Source: Burkholderia pyrrocinia (lineage in GTDB: Bacteria > Pseudomonadota > Gammaproteobacteria > Burkholderiales > Burkholderiaceae). Taken from it: DNA of 64,000 bases. The position numbers were made by a program, and so were the translations under genes. Shown one piece after another: positions 48,452 through 57,697 of the stretch; within the stretch, counting starts at the first letter, position 1, and each line of letters begins with the position of its first letter. The stretch covers positions 3,286,001 through 3,350,000 of the forward strand of contig NZ_CP094459.1 in the NCBI RefSeq assembly GCF_022809715.1, written 5' to 3'. The notes under the pieces were generated by a model. That model was given only the letters and a program-made list of their open reading frames with translations. It was not told the DNA's origin and did no database searches.

Positions 48452-49096
48452 CTAGCGCCACGCGTCGACGATGATGCGCTTCAGCACATGCAGCTTGCGA
48501 TGGAGGAAATGCTCGGCGCCGGGGATCACGACGACCGGCAGCTCCTGCGGCCGCGCCCAGTCGTACACCGACGCGATCGGCACCGTGTCGTCGGTTTCGC
48601 CGTGGATCACGAGCGTGTTCTCGGGCACGTCGGCTACCTGCCAGCGGCTCGCTGCCGTGCCGACGAACACCATCCGCTCGATCGACTCGCCCGCGTCGCG
48701 CAGCCGCTTCGCGACATGCGACAGCACGAAGGTGCCGAACGAGAAGCCCGCGAGCACGAGCGGCAGGTCCGCATACGCGGGCTGCGCGCGCATGTGCGCG
48801 AGCACCGCGAGCAGGTCGTCGGCCTCGCCGATGCCGTTGTCGTGCACGCCTTCGGTCGCGCCGACGCCGCGGAAGTTCGACCGGTAGACGACGTAGTCGA
48901 GCTGCACGAGCGTGCGCGCCAGGGTCTGCGCGACCTTGTTGTCCATCGTGCCGCCGAACAGCGGATGCGGATGCGCGACGAGCGCGATGCCGCGCGGCGC
49001 GGCGCCGCCTTCGCGCACGGCGTCGGGCAGGTCGACCGCGATTTCGATCTGCCCGACCGGGCCCGCGATCAGCGATTTCTGCGTATGAACGTTCAT
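48452..49096 (-). CDS. alpha/beta hydrolase
   Basis: The 214-residue protein has the small alpha/beta hydrolase fold seen in YfhR/dienelactone-type hydrolases. It shows VAHPHPLFGGTMDNKV near residue 40, the nucleophile elbow LAGFSFGTFVLSHVAKRL (GFSFG, about residue 116) and the acid and histidine residues in HGETDDTVP and PGAEHFLHRKL. The substrate is unknown. The start at 49096 gives MNVHTQKSL. It lies directly downstream of the ferredoxin gene. Confidence 0.88.
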   Translation of the reverse strand: MNVHTQKSLIAGPVGQIEIAVDLPDAVREGGAAPRGIALVAHPHPLFGGTMDNKVAQTLARTLVQLDYVVYRSNFRGVGATEGVHDNGIGEADDLLAVLAHMRAQPAYADLPLVLAGFSFGTFVLSHVAKRLRDAGESIERMVFVGTAASRWQVADVPENTLVIHGETDDTVPIASVYDWARPQELPVVVIPGAEHFLHRKLHVLKRIIVDAWR

Positions 49097-49110
49097 TCGG
49101 CCGGCCCGCC

Positions 49111-49428
49111 TCAGATCTTCAGGCGATCGACGACCTTGCCGTCGCGCAGGTGCGATTCGACGATCTCGTCGATGTCGGCCTGGTCGACATACGTGTACCA
49201 CGTGCCTTCCGGATACACGACCATCACGGGCCCTTCCTCGCAGCGGTCGAGGCAGCCGGCCTTGTTGATGCGAACCTTGCCGGGCCCCGCGAGGCCGAGT
49301 TCCTTCACGCGCTTTTTCGCGTATTCCTGCATGGTCTGCGCGTCGCATTGCGCGCAGCTCGGACGCTCGGCGCCCGGTTCGCGCTGGTTCAGGCAGAAGA
49401 AGACGTGGTGCTGGTAGTAGGAATCCAT
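49111..49428 (-). CDS. thioredoxin-like 2Fe-2S ferredoxin
   Basis: The 105-residue protein matches the thioredoxin-like [2Fe-2S] ferredoxins (FdI family of Azotobacter). Likely cluster cysteines are in HHVFFCLNQREPG, SCAQCDA and AGCLDRCEEGP, giving the spacing typical of this family, and VVYPEGTWYTYV follows. It probably acts as a one-electron carrier; its partner is unknown. Gene order ferredoxin-hydrolase is conserved in many Betaproteobacteria by my recollection. Confidence 0.87.
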   Translation of the reverse strand: MDSYYQHHVFFCLNQREPGAERPSCAQCDAQTMQEYAKKRVKELGLAGPGKVRINKAGCLDRCEEGPVMVVYPEGTWYTYVDQADIDEIVESHLRDGKVVDRLKI

Positions 49429-49578
49429 GATGGTGGCGAGCGGCCCGGCGCGATGCCGGGCGGAAAGAGGGGCGATAGCCGTTGCGCGGTGCAACGGATG
49501 ATGGTCCGGACGATTATAGCGACCGGCGCGCGCCGCTGCCCGCGATGCGGCCGGGGCTGCGCTGCCCGGCCTGCACCG

Positions 49579-50730
49579 TCAGCGGCGCACCGCGGCCGGC
49601 AGCCACGCGCGCTCGACGCGCTGGCCGAGCCAGATCAGCGCCGCGTACGGCCAGATCCAGGCGAGCCAGCGCGCGATGCTGTTGAAGTGCACGTAGCGGC
49701 CCTGCCGCCAGCCCGACAGCGTGAAGTCGAAGAACGGATTGACCGGCAGCAGGTTGACGAGCGCCACGCCGGCCAGCAGCGCAAGTGCCGCCAGCGTCGC
49801 GCGCCAGGTCGCCGGCACGTGCAGCGCGACGAGCGCGGCCGCGAAGCCGAGCTCGATGCCGAGCCGCGCGCCGGGCGTCGCCCACACGACGACGAGGCCA
49901 GTGGCCGACTGCATGAACGTCGCGGCCGCCTTCAGCACGAGCGTCGCGGCGACGAACGCGATCAGCAGCCGGATGCGCGGCGCACGCGGCCGCATCGCGA
50001 GCGACGCGATCGCCAGCACGGCGAACAGCATCAGGCCGCCGAGCGCGGCCTCCCACGCGGAATCGGACAGCCAGCCGTCGACGCGCTCGGGCCATTCGCT
50101 CACGTGCCACGCGGCCGGCAGCCATGCGAGCAGCGTGTCCTGCATCGACGCGTCGGCGCGCTCCCACAGCGCGGCCGGCCAGTCGCCGATGCCGAACAGG
50201 AACGGCGACGGAAACAGGATCGCGAACGGCCACAGCACGGCCAGCAGCAGCGGCGTCGCGCCATCGGCCTCGAACCACGCGAAGCGCAGCCGGCGCAGCG
50301 CGCCGCGGTCGAGCAGCGCACCGGTGGCAGGCGCCACGAGCGCCGCGCCCAGCAGCGCGCCGAGCGCGTTGGCCGCGAGATCGAGATTCGACGCGATGCG
50401 CGTCGGCAGGTAGGTCTGCAGCGCCTCCATCGAGCCCGACAGCAGCACGCCGAGCGCGCCCGCGATCAGTGTCGCGGCAACCCCGCGCCAGCGCGGGTGC
50501 AGCGCAAGCACGCCGAGCGCGCCGAACGGCAAATAGCCGAGCACGTTCGTGACCACGTCGAACGCGGTCACGTAGCGCTGCATCGGCGCGAACAGGTAGT
50601 CGAACGGCCCGATGCCGAGCGACACCCAGCCTTCGAACGGATACAGCGACGCGTAGACGATGAGCGCCGCGTAGGCGGCAAAGGCCTGCCGCGCGAGCGG
50701 CGATGCGCGATGCGCGCCGATCGCGTTCAT
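49579..50730 (-). CDS. VanZ-like integral membrane protein
   Basis: The 383-residue protein has about nine hydrophobic helices. The N-terminal part carries the VanZ-like pattern (IVYASLYPFEGW, FDVVTNVLGYLPFGALGVLAL, SGSMEALQTYLPTRIASNLDLAANALGALLG). The C-terminal half is an additional membrane domain. VanZ domains are linked to envelope or glycopeptide resistance in Gram-positives, but no role is known here. The ATG at 50730 is 20 bases before the stop of the auxiliary lipoprotein gene, so it may belong to the lipid-transport operon. Confidence 0.82.
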   Translation of the reverse strand: MNAIGAHRASPLARQAFAAYAALIVYASLYPFEGWVSLGIGPFDYLFAPMQRYVTAFDVVTNVLGYLPFGALGVLALHPRWRGVAATLIAGALGVLLSGSMEALQTYLPTRIASNLDLAANALGALLGAALVAPATGALLDRGALRRLRFAWFEADGATPLLLAVLWPFAILFPSPFLFGIGDWPAALWERADASMQDTLLAWLPAAWHVSEWPERVDGWLSDSAWEAALGGLMLFAVLAIASLAMRPRAPRIRLLIAFVAATLVLKAAATFMQSATGLVVVWATPGARLGIELGFAAALVALHVPATWRATLAALALLAGVALVNLLPVNPFFDFTLSGWRQGRYVHFNSIARWLAWIWPYAALIWLGQRVERAWLPAAVRR

Positions 50731-50749
50731 CGCGGCTGCGCGGCGTGCG

Positions 50750-51373
50750 TCACGGCGTGCCCGCGTACGCCTGCATGCCGACCCACGCGGCGATCTGCGA
50801 CACGAGCTCGTCGCTCGCCGTCGCAAGCGCACGCGCGCCGCCGGCCGCGTCGGGCGTGCTCGACGGCGCGCGCGCGACGAACGTGCGCTGGCCGAGCACC
50901 TTGCCGTCGAGCATCAGCGTCGCGCGCGCGGTGACGGCGCCGTGGCTTTGCGACTGCCCGTCGAACACCTGCTCGAATTCGTTCAGGTCGACCTTGAGGG
51001 TGGGCGCGCGCACGCCGTCGGACCCTTCGAGCACCGCGCCGCGCGACGACAGCGCGCCGCGCAGCCGCTGCGTGAGCAGTTGCGCGGGCGGTGCGGTCCA
51101 GCGGCTGTCGCGATAGACGGCCACGTGCTGCGCATCCGCGTACGCGAGGCGGTACGCGAACTTGTCCGAATCGAGCGCATCGGGCGCGGCGACGTCGAGC
51201 ACCTTCAGCGCGGGGCCCGCACCGGCCGTCACGACCGGCGCGGCCGGCCCGAGGTCGTAGCGGACATTCGACAGCACCGCGCTGTTGCCGGCACAGCCGG
51301 CCGCAAGCGCAAGCGTCAGCACGGCGAGCGCGGTCGCAGCCGGACGCAGCGCGCGGTCAAGGATTCGTGGCAT
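50750..51373 (-). CDS. ABC-type transport auxiliary lipoprotein (PqiC-like)
   Basis: The 207-residue protein has a signal peptide with the lipobox LALAAGCAGN (Cys about residue 27), so it is a periplasmic-facing lipoprotein. The body (VRYDLGP, VYRDSRWTAPPAQLLTQRLRGAL, TLKVDLNEFEQVF) matches the ABC-transporter auxiliary domain of PqiC/YmbA. It is the last member of the MCE lipid transporter cluster. The ATG at 51373 has AGGAA at proper spacing; an ATG five codons upstream is possible. Confidence 0.88.
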   Translation of the reverse strand: MPRILDRALRPAATALAVLTLALAAGCAGNSAVLSNVRYDLGPAAPVVTAGAGPALKVLDVAAPDALDSDKFAYRLAYADAQHVAVYRDSRWTAPPAQLLTQRLRGALSSRGAVLEGSDGVRAPTLKVDLNEFEQVFDGQSQSHGAVTARATLMLDGKVLGQRTFVARAPSSTPDAAGGARALATASDELVSQIAAWVGMQAYAGTP

Positions 51374-51461
51374 GGCGTGTTCCTGCATGATGTTTCCGGT
51401 TTCGATGGACGTCACTGCCCGGCCGTTTCCGGCCGGGCGATCGACGGGTTTCCGGCCCGCT

Positions 51462-52391
51462 TCACTTCCCGGCCGTCGCACCCGGCCAGACGAAGCCCGC
51501 TTCGCCGGGCCCCGGCGCCGCGCCGGGCGAACCGAACAACAGACTGCGCGGGTTGCGGCCGAGTTCACCGGCGACGTCCTTCAATTGCTGCGACGCGTCG
51601 CCGACGCTGCCGGCCAGCGCATTGAAGCGCGGCAGCGTGTCGTACTGCACGCGCGCGTTGAGATCGTTCAGCGCGACGCCGACCTGCTCGGCGGCCGTGC
51701 CGGCCTTGTTCAGGTTCGACACGAGCGGCCCGTTCGGCTGCAGCAGCGTGTTCGCCGACGCCATCGTGCGGTTCACCTGGTGCATCGTTTCCGGCAGCGC
51801 GGCGACGGCCGGGGCGAGTTGCTTCGACAGCGTCGTCGCGCCATCGGCCGCGTGCTGCAGGCTTTCGGCCGTCGCGCGCAACTGCTCGCGCATCTCGGGC
51901 GACATCAGCGCGTTCGCGCTTTTCGCGGCCAGTTCGAGCTGCCGCAGCAGCACGTCGCCGCGCTCCTGGATCTGGTCGAACAGGCTCGGCCGCATCGGGA
52001 TCTGCGCAATCGCCTTCGGCGACGACGGCAGCGGCGCCAGGTCGCGGCCCGTATCCTCGAGCTGCACGAACGCGATGCCCGTCACGCCCTGGAAGCCGAG
52101 GCTGCCGTAGGTCGACTGCGTGATCGGCGCGTCGTGGTCGACGAGAATCCGGATCCGGATCTGGCCCGGGTGCGTGCGATCGAAGCCGATCGACTGCACC
52201 TTGCCGACGTCGAGGCCGCGAAAGCGCACGGCCGCGTCCGGGAACAGCCCCGTCACGTTGGTGCGCGCGAGCAGGTCGTACGGCACGCGCACGGTGCGGT
52301 CGACGTTGAACCAGAACACGGTGCCCGCGATCGCGAGCGTCAGCGCGATCGTGAACAGGCCGGCCCAGAACGCATGTGATTTGTTTTCCAT
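51462..52391 (-). CDS. MlaD-family MCE lipid-transport protein
   Basis: The 309-residue protein has one N-terminal transmembrane helix (AFWAGLFTIALTLAIAGTVFWF) and one MCE domain (about residues 35-120, DLLARTNVTGLFPDAAVRFRGLDVGKV and GSLGFQGVTGIAFVQL). A long helical C-terminal region (to about residue 280) follows that could extend the lipid tunnel. It is the periplasmic substrate-binding subunit of the Mla-type ABC system encoded with it. Confidence 0.92.
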   Translation of the reverse strand: MENKSHAFWAGLFTIALTLAIAGTVFWFNVDRTVRVPYDLLARTNVTGLFPDAAVRFRGLDVGKVQSIGFDRTHPGQIRIRILVDHDAPITQSTYGSLGFQGVTGIAFVQLEDTGRDLAPLPSSPKAIAQIPMRPSLFDQIQERGDVLLRQLELAAKSANALMSPEMREQLRATAESLQHAADGATTLSKQLAPAVAALPETMHQVNRTMASANTLLQPNGPLVSNLNKAGTAAEQVGVALNDLNARVQYDTLPRFNALAGSVGDASQQLKDVAGELGRNPRSLLFGSPGAAPGPGEAGFVWPGATAGK

Positions 52392-52418
52392 TCGCGGGTT
52401 CCTTGCTCCTTGCCTTGC

Positions 52419-53348
52419 CTACAGCTCGACGCTCGACAGCGCCGGTTCGAGGGCCGCCTTCGGCAGCTTCGCGCGCCGCTCGGGCGGCAGCGCCTGCAAT
52501 GCGCGGCGCCCGCGCAGCCCCAGGAAATATTCGTGGATGAACGGATGGTCGACGTTCGCGACCTCCTCGACCGGCGCGGCGACCAGCACCTTGCGGTCGG
52601 CCAGCACCGCGACGCGCGTCGACAGCGCGACCATCGTGTCGAGATCGTGCGTGATCATCACGACGGTCAGCCCGAGCGTGCGGTGCAGCGTCGCGATCAG
52701 CTCGACGAATTCGTCGGACGCCTGCGGATCGAGGCCGGCCGTCGGCTCGTCGAGGAACAGCAGCTCGGGCTCGAGCGCGATCGCGCGCGCGATGCCGACC
52801 CGCTTCACCATCCCGCCCGACAGCGCGGCCGGCATCTTCGACGCGTGCTTGCACGGCAGCCCGACCATCTCGAGCTTCAGCATCACGATGTCGTGCAGCA
52901 GGTCCGGCGGCACGCGGCCGAGCTCGCGCAGCGGCTGCGCGACGTTGTCGAACACCGTCATCGACGAGAACAGCGCGCCCTGCTGGAACAGCATCCCGGA
53001 GCGCGTGCGCATCATCCGCGCGGTCGCATCGTCGATCGTCGCGGTATCTTCGCCGAACACCTTGATCGTGCCCGACGTCGGCCGCTCGAGGCCGAGGATC
53101 TGGCGCACGAGCGTCGTCTTGCCGGAGCCCGAGCCGCCGACGACCGACACGATCTCGCCGCGCCGCACGTCGAAGTCGAGCTTCTGGTGAACGATGTTGC
53201 GCCCGTAGCGCTTGGTCAGGTTGCGCACCTCGATCACGAGGTCGCCGGCATCGGCCGCTGCGGCCGGCTGCGCGCCGACCGGGGCGGCGCCGGCTGCCGC
53301 GGCATGGGCCGGCGCGGCACCGGCCGACGATTCGTTCGATGCGTTCAT
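52419..53348 (-). CDS. ABC transporter ATP-binding protein, MlaF-like
   Basis: The 309-residue ATPase has a low-complexity Ala-rich N-terminus of about 35 residues, then Walker A GGSGSGKTTLVRQ (about residue 71). Q-loop FQQGALFSSMTVFDN, signature LSGGMVKRVGIARAI and Walker B LLFLDEPTAGLDP follow. The FQQGALFSSMTVF sequence is typical of MlaF. The start overlaps the permease stop by four bases (ATGA). Confidence 0.93.
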   Translation of the reverse strand: MNASNESSAGAAPAHAAAAGAAPVGAQPAAAADAGDLVIEVRNLTKRYGRNIVHQKLDFDVRRGEIVSVVGGSGSGKTTLVRQILGLERPTSGTIKVFGEDTATIDDATARMMRTRSGMLFQQGALFSSMTVFDNVAQPLRELGRVPPDLLHDIVMLKLEMVGLPCKHASKMPAALSGGMVKRVGIARAIALEPELLFLDEPTAGLDPQASDEFVELIATLHRTLGLTVVMITHDLDTMVALSTRVAVLADRKVLVAAPVEEVANVDHPFIHEYFLGLRGRRALQALPPERRAKLPKAALEPALSSVEL

Positions 53349-54469
53349 CCGAGCCCCACGTTCTGGAACAGGATCGCGAACACCGCGTCGGCGAGGATCA
53401 CGACCGTGATCGACGACACGACCGACGTGGTCGTCCCTTCGCCGAGGCTCTGCGAGTTCGCCTTGATCCGGAAGCCGAAATGACAGGCGACCAGCGCGAT
53501 CAGCATGCCGAACACGACGCCCTTGCCGATGCCGATGTACAGGTTCGCAATCGGCACGACGCCCGGCAGCGAGCGCACGAAATAATTGACGTCGATCCCG
53601 AGCACGAGCTTCGCGGCGAGCGCGCCGCCCGTCAGCGCGATGATGTTGGTCCACATCACGAGCAGCGGCATCGCGACACCGAGTGCAAGCACGCGCGGCA
53701 GGACCAGCCGCAGCCCGTGCGGGATGCCCATCACGCGCATCGCGTCGAGCTCCTCGGTCACGCGCATCACGCCGATCTGCGCGGTGATCGCCGAGCCCGA
53801 GCGGCCCGCGACGAGGATCGCCGACAGCACGGGGCCGAGCTCGCGGATCACCGACAGCCCGAGGATGTTCACGATGTAGCGGTTCGCGCCGAACATCTGC
53901 AGCTGCTGCGCGGACAGGTAGCTGAGCACGATGCCGATCAGGAACGCGACCAGCGCGGTGATCGGCAGCGCCTGCGCGCCGGCGCTGTAGATGTTCGCCG
54001 AGGTTTCCTTCCACGGCATGGTCTGCGGACGGCGCAGCACCGACAGCGCGTCGAGGATCACGAGGCCGAACATCGCGATGCCGCCCTGCAGGTGTTCGCC
54101 GAACGTGAAGATCGCCTGGCCGAGCCGCGTGACGGGATCGACGCGCACGACGCGCTCGGGCGCCTCGCGCCCGCTGTCGAGCCGCTCGATGCGCTCGAAG
54201 ATCGTGCGCTGCGTGTCGCTCAGCGTGACGCCGGCCGGTAGCTTGCGGCCCCACACGCGCCACAGCGCCTGGCCGCCGACGTGGTCGAGCCGCTCGATGC
54301 CGGACAGATCCCATTCGCTCACGCGCCCGGACCCGATGCTCGCGACGCGGCGCGCGACCGCGCCGCGATTGCGCGCAAGCGCGATGGCGGTCCACTGGCC
54401 GGTCAGGCGCACCGTCTGGCCCTGGCCGCCGGCGTCGACCGACAGGCCGGGAGGAGTCTCGAAGTCCAA
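53345..54469 (-). CDS. MlaE-family permease with N-terminal STAS domain
   Basis: The 374-residue protein fuses a STAS-like domain (about residues 20-100, LTGQWTAIALARNR and WDLSGIERLDHVGGQAL) to an MlaE permease (from about 120). The latter has SANIYSAGAQALPITALVAFLIGIVLSYLSAQQLQMFGAN, shown by the YSAGAQALPITAL part, and GRSGSAITAQIGVMRVTEELDAM. In the E. coli system STAS and permease are separate (MlaB, MlaE). The start is a TTG at 54469, since no ATG fits; CTG two codons earlier is an alternative. It is the first gene of the MCE operon. Confidence 0.9.
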   Translation of the reverse strand: MDFETPPGLSVDAGGQGQTVRLTGQWTAIALARNRGAVARRVASIGSGRVSEWDLSGIERLDHVGGQALWRVWGRKLPAGVTLSDTQRTIFERIERLDSGREAPERVVRVDPVTRLGQAIFTFGEHLQGGIAMFGLVILDALSVLRRPQTMPWKETSANIYSAGAQALPITALVAFLIGIVLSYLSAQQLQMFGANRYIVNILGLSVIRELGPVLSAILVAGRSGSAITAQIGVMRVTEELDAMRVMGIPHGLRLVLPRVLALGVAMPLLVMWTNIIALTGGALAAKLVLGIDVNYFVRSLPGVVPIANLYIGIGKGVVFGMLIALVACHFGFRIKANSQSLGEGTTTSVVSSITVVILADAVFAILFQNVGLG

Positions 54470-54738
54470 GGGCAGGTTGTTTGCAAAAGGATGACAGCGG
54501 CCATTGTAGCGAACCGCCCGGCGCAGCGACGTGAGGATTCAGCGGCGGCGCCCGGCCCGGGCCTGCCGGAGGCCGCCGCACATCGCGGCCCGCTGCCGGC
54601 GTCATCGCCTTTCATTCTTCCGTCACGATTCCTTTCGATACTCTCACGCGCCGCACCTCAGGCCGTCGGCGCCCCGCGCCGCCATTTTGTTGCGCACTTC
54701 GCATTTCACAAAACAGAACTCCGAGAACAGGACAACCG

Positions 54739-56802
54739 ATGCGTTTCCCCCCGCTTTCCCGTCGCCGCGTACCGGCCGCCGCCGCGCTCGCCAGCCTGGC
54801 CTTTGCCCTCGCCGGCTGCGGCGGCGACGACGTCACCGCCCCGCCGCAGACGCAGGCCCAGGCGCCCGTCGGCACGACGGCCACGCTCGCGCTGCTCGAG
54901 ACGACCGACCTGCACACCAACGTGCTGTCGTATGACTATTTCAAGCTCGCCGCCGACAATTCGCTCGGCTTCGAGCGGGTGTCGACGCTGATCGCGCAGG
55001 CGCGCGCGCAGTACCCGAACACGCTGCTGCTCGACAACGGCGACACGATCCAGGGCACCGCGCTGTCGGACTACCAGGCGCTCGTGAAGCCGATCGGCTG
55101 CGACCAGACGCTGGCGATCTACAAGGTGATGAACGCCGCGAAATTCGACGGCGGCGGGATCGGCAACCACGAGTTCAACTACGGGCTGCCGTACCTGTCG
55201 CAGGTGACCGGCAACACGTTCGAGGTCGACGGCCTGCCGGCTCCGGCCCAGCAGAAGAAGTGCGCGGGCCCGAACTTCCCGCAGGTGCTCGCGAACGTGA
55301 TCAGCGCGAAAACCAACGCGCCGCTGTTCACGCCGTACACGATCCTGACCCGCACGGTGACGGCGACGACGCCGGACGGCAAGACGGTCAGTGCGCCCGT
55401 GAAGATCGGCATCATCGGCTTCACGCCGCCTGCGATCATGAGCTGGGACAAACGCTGGCTCGACGGCAAGGTCTACACGACCGGCCTGAAGGAAGCCGCC
55501 GAGAAGTACATTCCCGAGATGCGCGCGAAGGGCGCCGATCTCGTCGTCGCGATCTCGCACGGCGGCCTCGACAATTCCGCGTATTCGCCGACGATGGAGA
55601 ACGGCAGCTGGTGGCTGTCGACGGTAGCCGGCATCGACGCGATGCTGATCGGCCACTCGCACCAGGTGTTCCCGGACGCGAACAGCACCGTGTCGCAGTT
55701 CAACCTGCCGGGCGTCGACAAGGTCAAGGGCACCGTCAACGGCGTGCCGACCGTGATGGCCAACTACTGGGGCAAGCACCTCGGCGTGATCAAGCTCGGC
55801 CTGAAGTTCGACGGCAAGACGTGGAGCGTCGACAAGTCGCAGACGACCGTCGAGGCGCGGCCGATCCAGAACGCCGACAAGACCTACGTCGCGGCCGACC
55901 CGTCGGTATCCGCGGCGATCGCGGCCGAGCACCAGGCGACGATCGACTACGTGAAGACGCCGATCGGCTCGACCGACTACCGGATGAACTCGTATTTCGC
56001 GGATGTCGGCGATCCGGGCGCGATCCAGATCGTCAACGAGGCGCAGGCCGACTACGTGAAGACCTACGTGCAGGCGAACCTGCCGCAGTACGCGTCGCTG
56101 CCGGTGCTGTCGGTCAGCGCGCCGTTCAAGAGCGGCTTCGGCGGCGGCAGCGACTACACCGACGTCGCGCCGGGCGCGCTCGCGATCAACAACGCGGCCG
56201 ACCTGTACCTGTATCCGAACACCGTGTACGCGGTGAAGGTGAGCGGCGCCGACGTGAAGAACTGGCTCGAGACCGCCGCGAAGCGCTTCAACCGGATCGA
56301 TCCGACGCAAGCGACCGTGCAGAAGCTCGTCAGCAGCTTCCCCGGCTACAACTTCGACATGTTCACGTCCGCCGATCTGTCGTACGAGATCGACGTCACG
56401 CAGCCGCTCGGCAGCCGGATCAGGAACCTGACGTACAAGGGCACGCCGATCGACCCGAACGCGCAGTTCATCGTCGCGACCAACAACTACCGCGCGAGCG
56501 GCGGCGGCAACTTCCCGGGCCTCGACGGCAGCAAGACGATCTTCGCGTCGCCGGACGCGAACCGCGACGTGCTGATCTCGTTCATCAAGAAGCGCGGCGC
56601 GATCACGCGCACGGCGGACGGCGCGCAGCGCAGCTGGCGCTTCACGAAGCTCGCGAGCTCGGTCGCGCACGTGCAGTTCGCGTCCGCGCCGAACCGGCTC
56701 GGCGATGCTGCCGCCGCGGGCCTGGCCGGCATCACGCAGGTCGCGGCCGACGACGGTTCGGGCAAGAACCTCGCCACCTACGAGATCGACCTCACGCAAT
56801 GA
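54739..56802 (+). CDS. cpdB: 2',3'-cyclic-nucleotide 2'-phosphodiesterase / 3'-nucleotidase, CpdB-like
   Basis: The 687-residue enzyme breaks down extracellular nucleotides. It has a signal peptide ending in a lipobox (FALAGCGGDD), so a lipoprotein is likely. The metallophosphatase domain (about residues 48-360) shows LLETTDLHTN, LLDNGDTIQGTAL, GIGNHEFNYG, VVAISHGGLD and LIGHSHQVFP, all metal-binding motifs. The C-terminal 5'-nucleotidase domain carries the substrate-binding ATNNYRASGGGNFPG. The length is normal. It overlaps the Sel1-repeat gene by four bases. Confidence 0.93.
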   Translation: MRFPPLSRRRVPAAAALASLAFALAGCGGDDVTAPPQTQAQAPVGTTATLALLETTDLHTNVLSYDYFKLAADNSLGFERVSTLIAQARAQYPNTLLLDNGDTIQGTALSDYQALVKPIGCDQTLAIYKVMNAAKFDGGGIGNHEFNYGLPYLSQVTGNTFEVDGLPAPAQQKKCAGPNFPQVLANVISAKTNAPLFTPYTILTRTVTATTPDGKTVSAPVKIGIIGFTPPAIMSWDKRWLDGKVYTTGLKEAAEKYIPEMRAKGADLVVAISHGGLDNSAYSPTMENGSWWLSTVAGIDAMLIGHSHQVFPDANSTVSQFNLPGVDKVKGTVNGVPTVMANYWGKHLGVIKLGLKFDGKTWSVDKSQTTVEARPIQNADKTYVAADPSVSAAIAAEHQATIDYVKTPIGSTDYRMNSYFADVGDPGAIQIVNEAQADYVKTYVQANLPQYASLPVLSVSAPFKSGFGGGSDYTDVAPGALAINNAADLYLYPNTVYAVKVSGADVKNWLETAAKRFNRIDPTQATVQKLVSSFPGYNFDMFTSADLSYEIDVTQPLGSRIRNLTYKGTPIDPNAQFIVATNNYRASGGGNFPGLDGSKTIFASPDANRDVLISFIKKRGAITRTADGAQRSWRFTKLASSVAHVQFASAPNRLGDAAAAGLAGITQVAADDGSGKNLATYEIDLTQ

Positions 56803-57656
56803 GACACGCGATGCAACCGATCCGGACGATGCGGCCGGCCGAAACCGGCTTCGCCGCCGCCGCGCGGCGCCTGCTGCGCGCGAAACTCCCGCCGGCCGCG
56901 CTGCTCGCGGCGGCGGCCGTGACCGTCGCGGCCGTGGTCGCTGCGACCGGCTTGCGCGGCGCCGGCCCCGCACCGAGCGCCGCGCAGCTCGACGAGTGGC
57001 AGGCGATGGTCACGCAGGCCACCGAGCCGCACGCGCTCGCGCAGTTGCGCACGCTCGCCCGCCGCGGGTCGGGCGCCGCGCAGGCGGCGCTCGGCATCGC
57101 GCTCGTCGACGCGCGCGAACCGGGGCTGCGCGACGAGGGGCGCGGCTGGCTGGAAACCGCCGCGCAGGCGGACGGCAAGGCTGACGCACCGGCCGCGCGC
57201 CGCGCGCAGCTCGCGCTCGGCAAGGTGTTGCTGCTCGGCAGCGGCGACATCCCGAAGGACTACGCACGCGCACGCGCGCTGCTCGGCGAAGCGGCCGAAC
57301 AGGGCGACCCGGCCGCCGCGTATTACCTCGGGCTGATCTATCGCAGCGGCTACGGCATCGCCGCCGATCCGGTGCAGGCCGCGCACTGGTTCGATGTCGC
57401 GTCGCGCGCGGACATCCCGGCCGCCGACTTCATGCTCGCGAACGCGTACCGCGACGGCAGCGGCGTGCCGCGCGACGACGCGCGCGCACTCGCGCTGTAT
57501 CGCCGGGCCGCCGAACACGAGCTGCCGGAAGCCGTGCAGACGCTCGCGATGGCCTATCGCAACGGCGAGCTGGGGCTCCGGCCCGACGCGGACGAATTCC
57601 ACGCGCAGTGGATCGAGACCGCGCATGCGCTGAAGCATCCGGTCGTTGCTCCGTGA
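56799..57656 (+). CDS. Sel1-repeat protein, membrane anchored
   Basis: The 285-residue protein has an N-terminal membrane helix (about residues 31-52, ALLAAAAVTVAAVVAATGL) and then three or four Sel1-type alpha-helical repeats. These include AAAYYLGLIYRSGYGIAADPVQAAHWFDVAS and ADFMLANAYRDGSGVPRDDARALALYRRAAE. Such repeats serve protein-protein contacts. Coupling by ATGA overlap with cpdB suggests a joint role in the envelope. Start ATG at 56799; a second ATG is four codons on. Confidence 0.87.
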   Translation: MRHAMQPIRTMRPAETGFAAAARRLLRAKLPPAALLAAAAVTVAAVVAATGLRGAGPAPSAAQLDEWQAMVTQATEPHALAQLRTLARRGSGAAQAALGIALVDAREPGLRDEGRGWLETAAQADGKADAPAARRAQLALGKVLLLGSGDIPKDYARARALLGEAAEQGDPAAAYYLGLIYRSGYGIAADPVQAAHWFDVASRADIPAADFMLANAYRDGSGVPRDDARALALYRRAAEHELPEAVQTLAMAYRNGELGLRPDADEFHAQWIETAHALKHPVVAP

Positions 57657-57697
57657 CGCGACCCTGCCGCCTGGCCGGGCGCCGTCGCGGCATCCCG

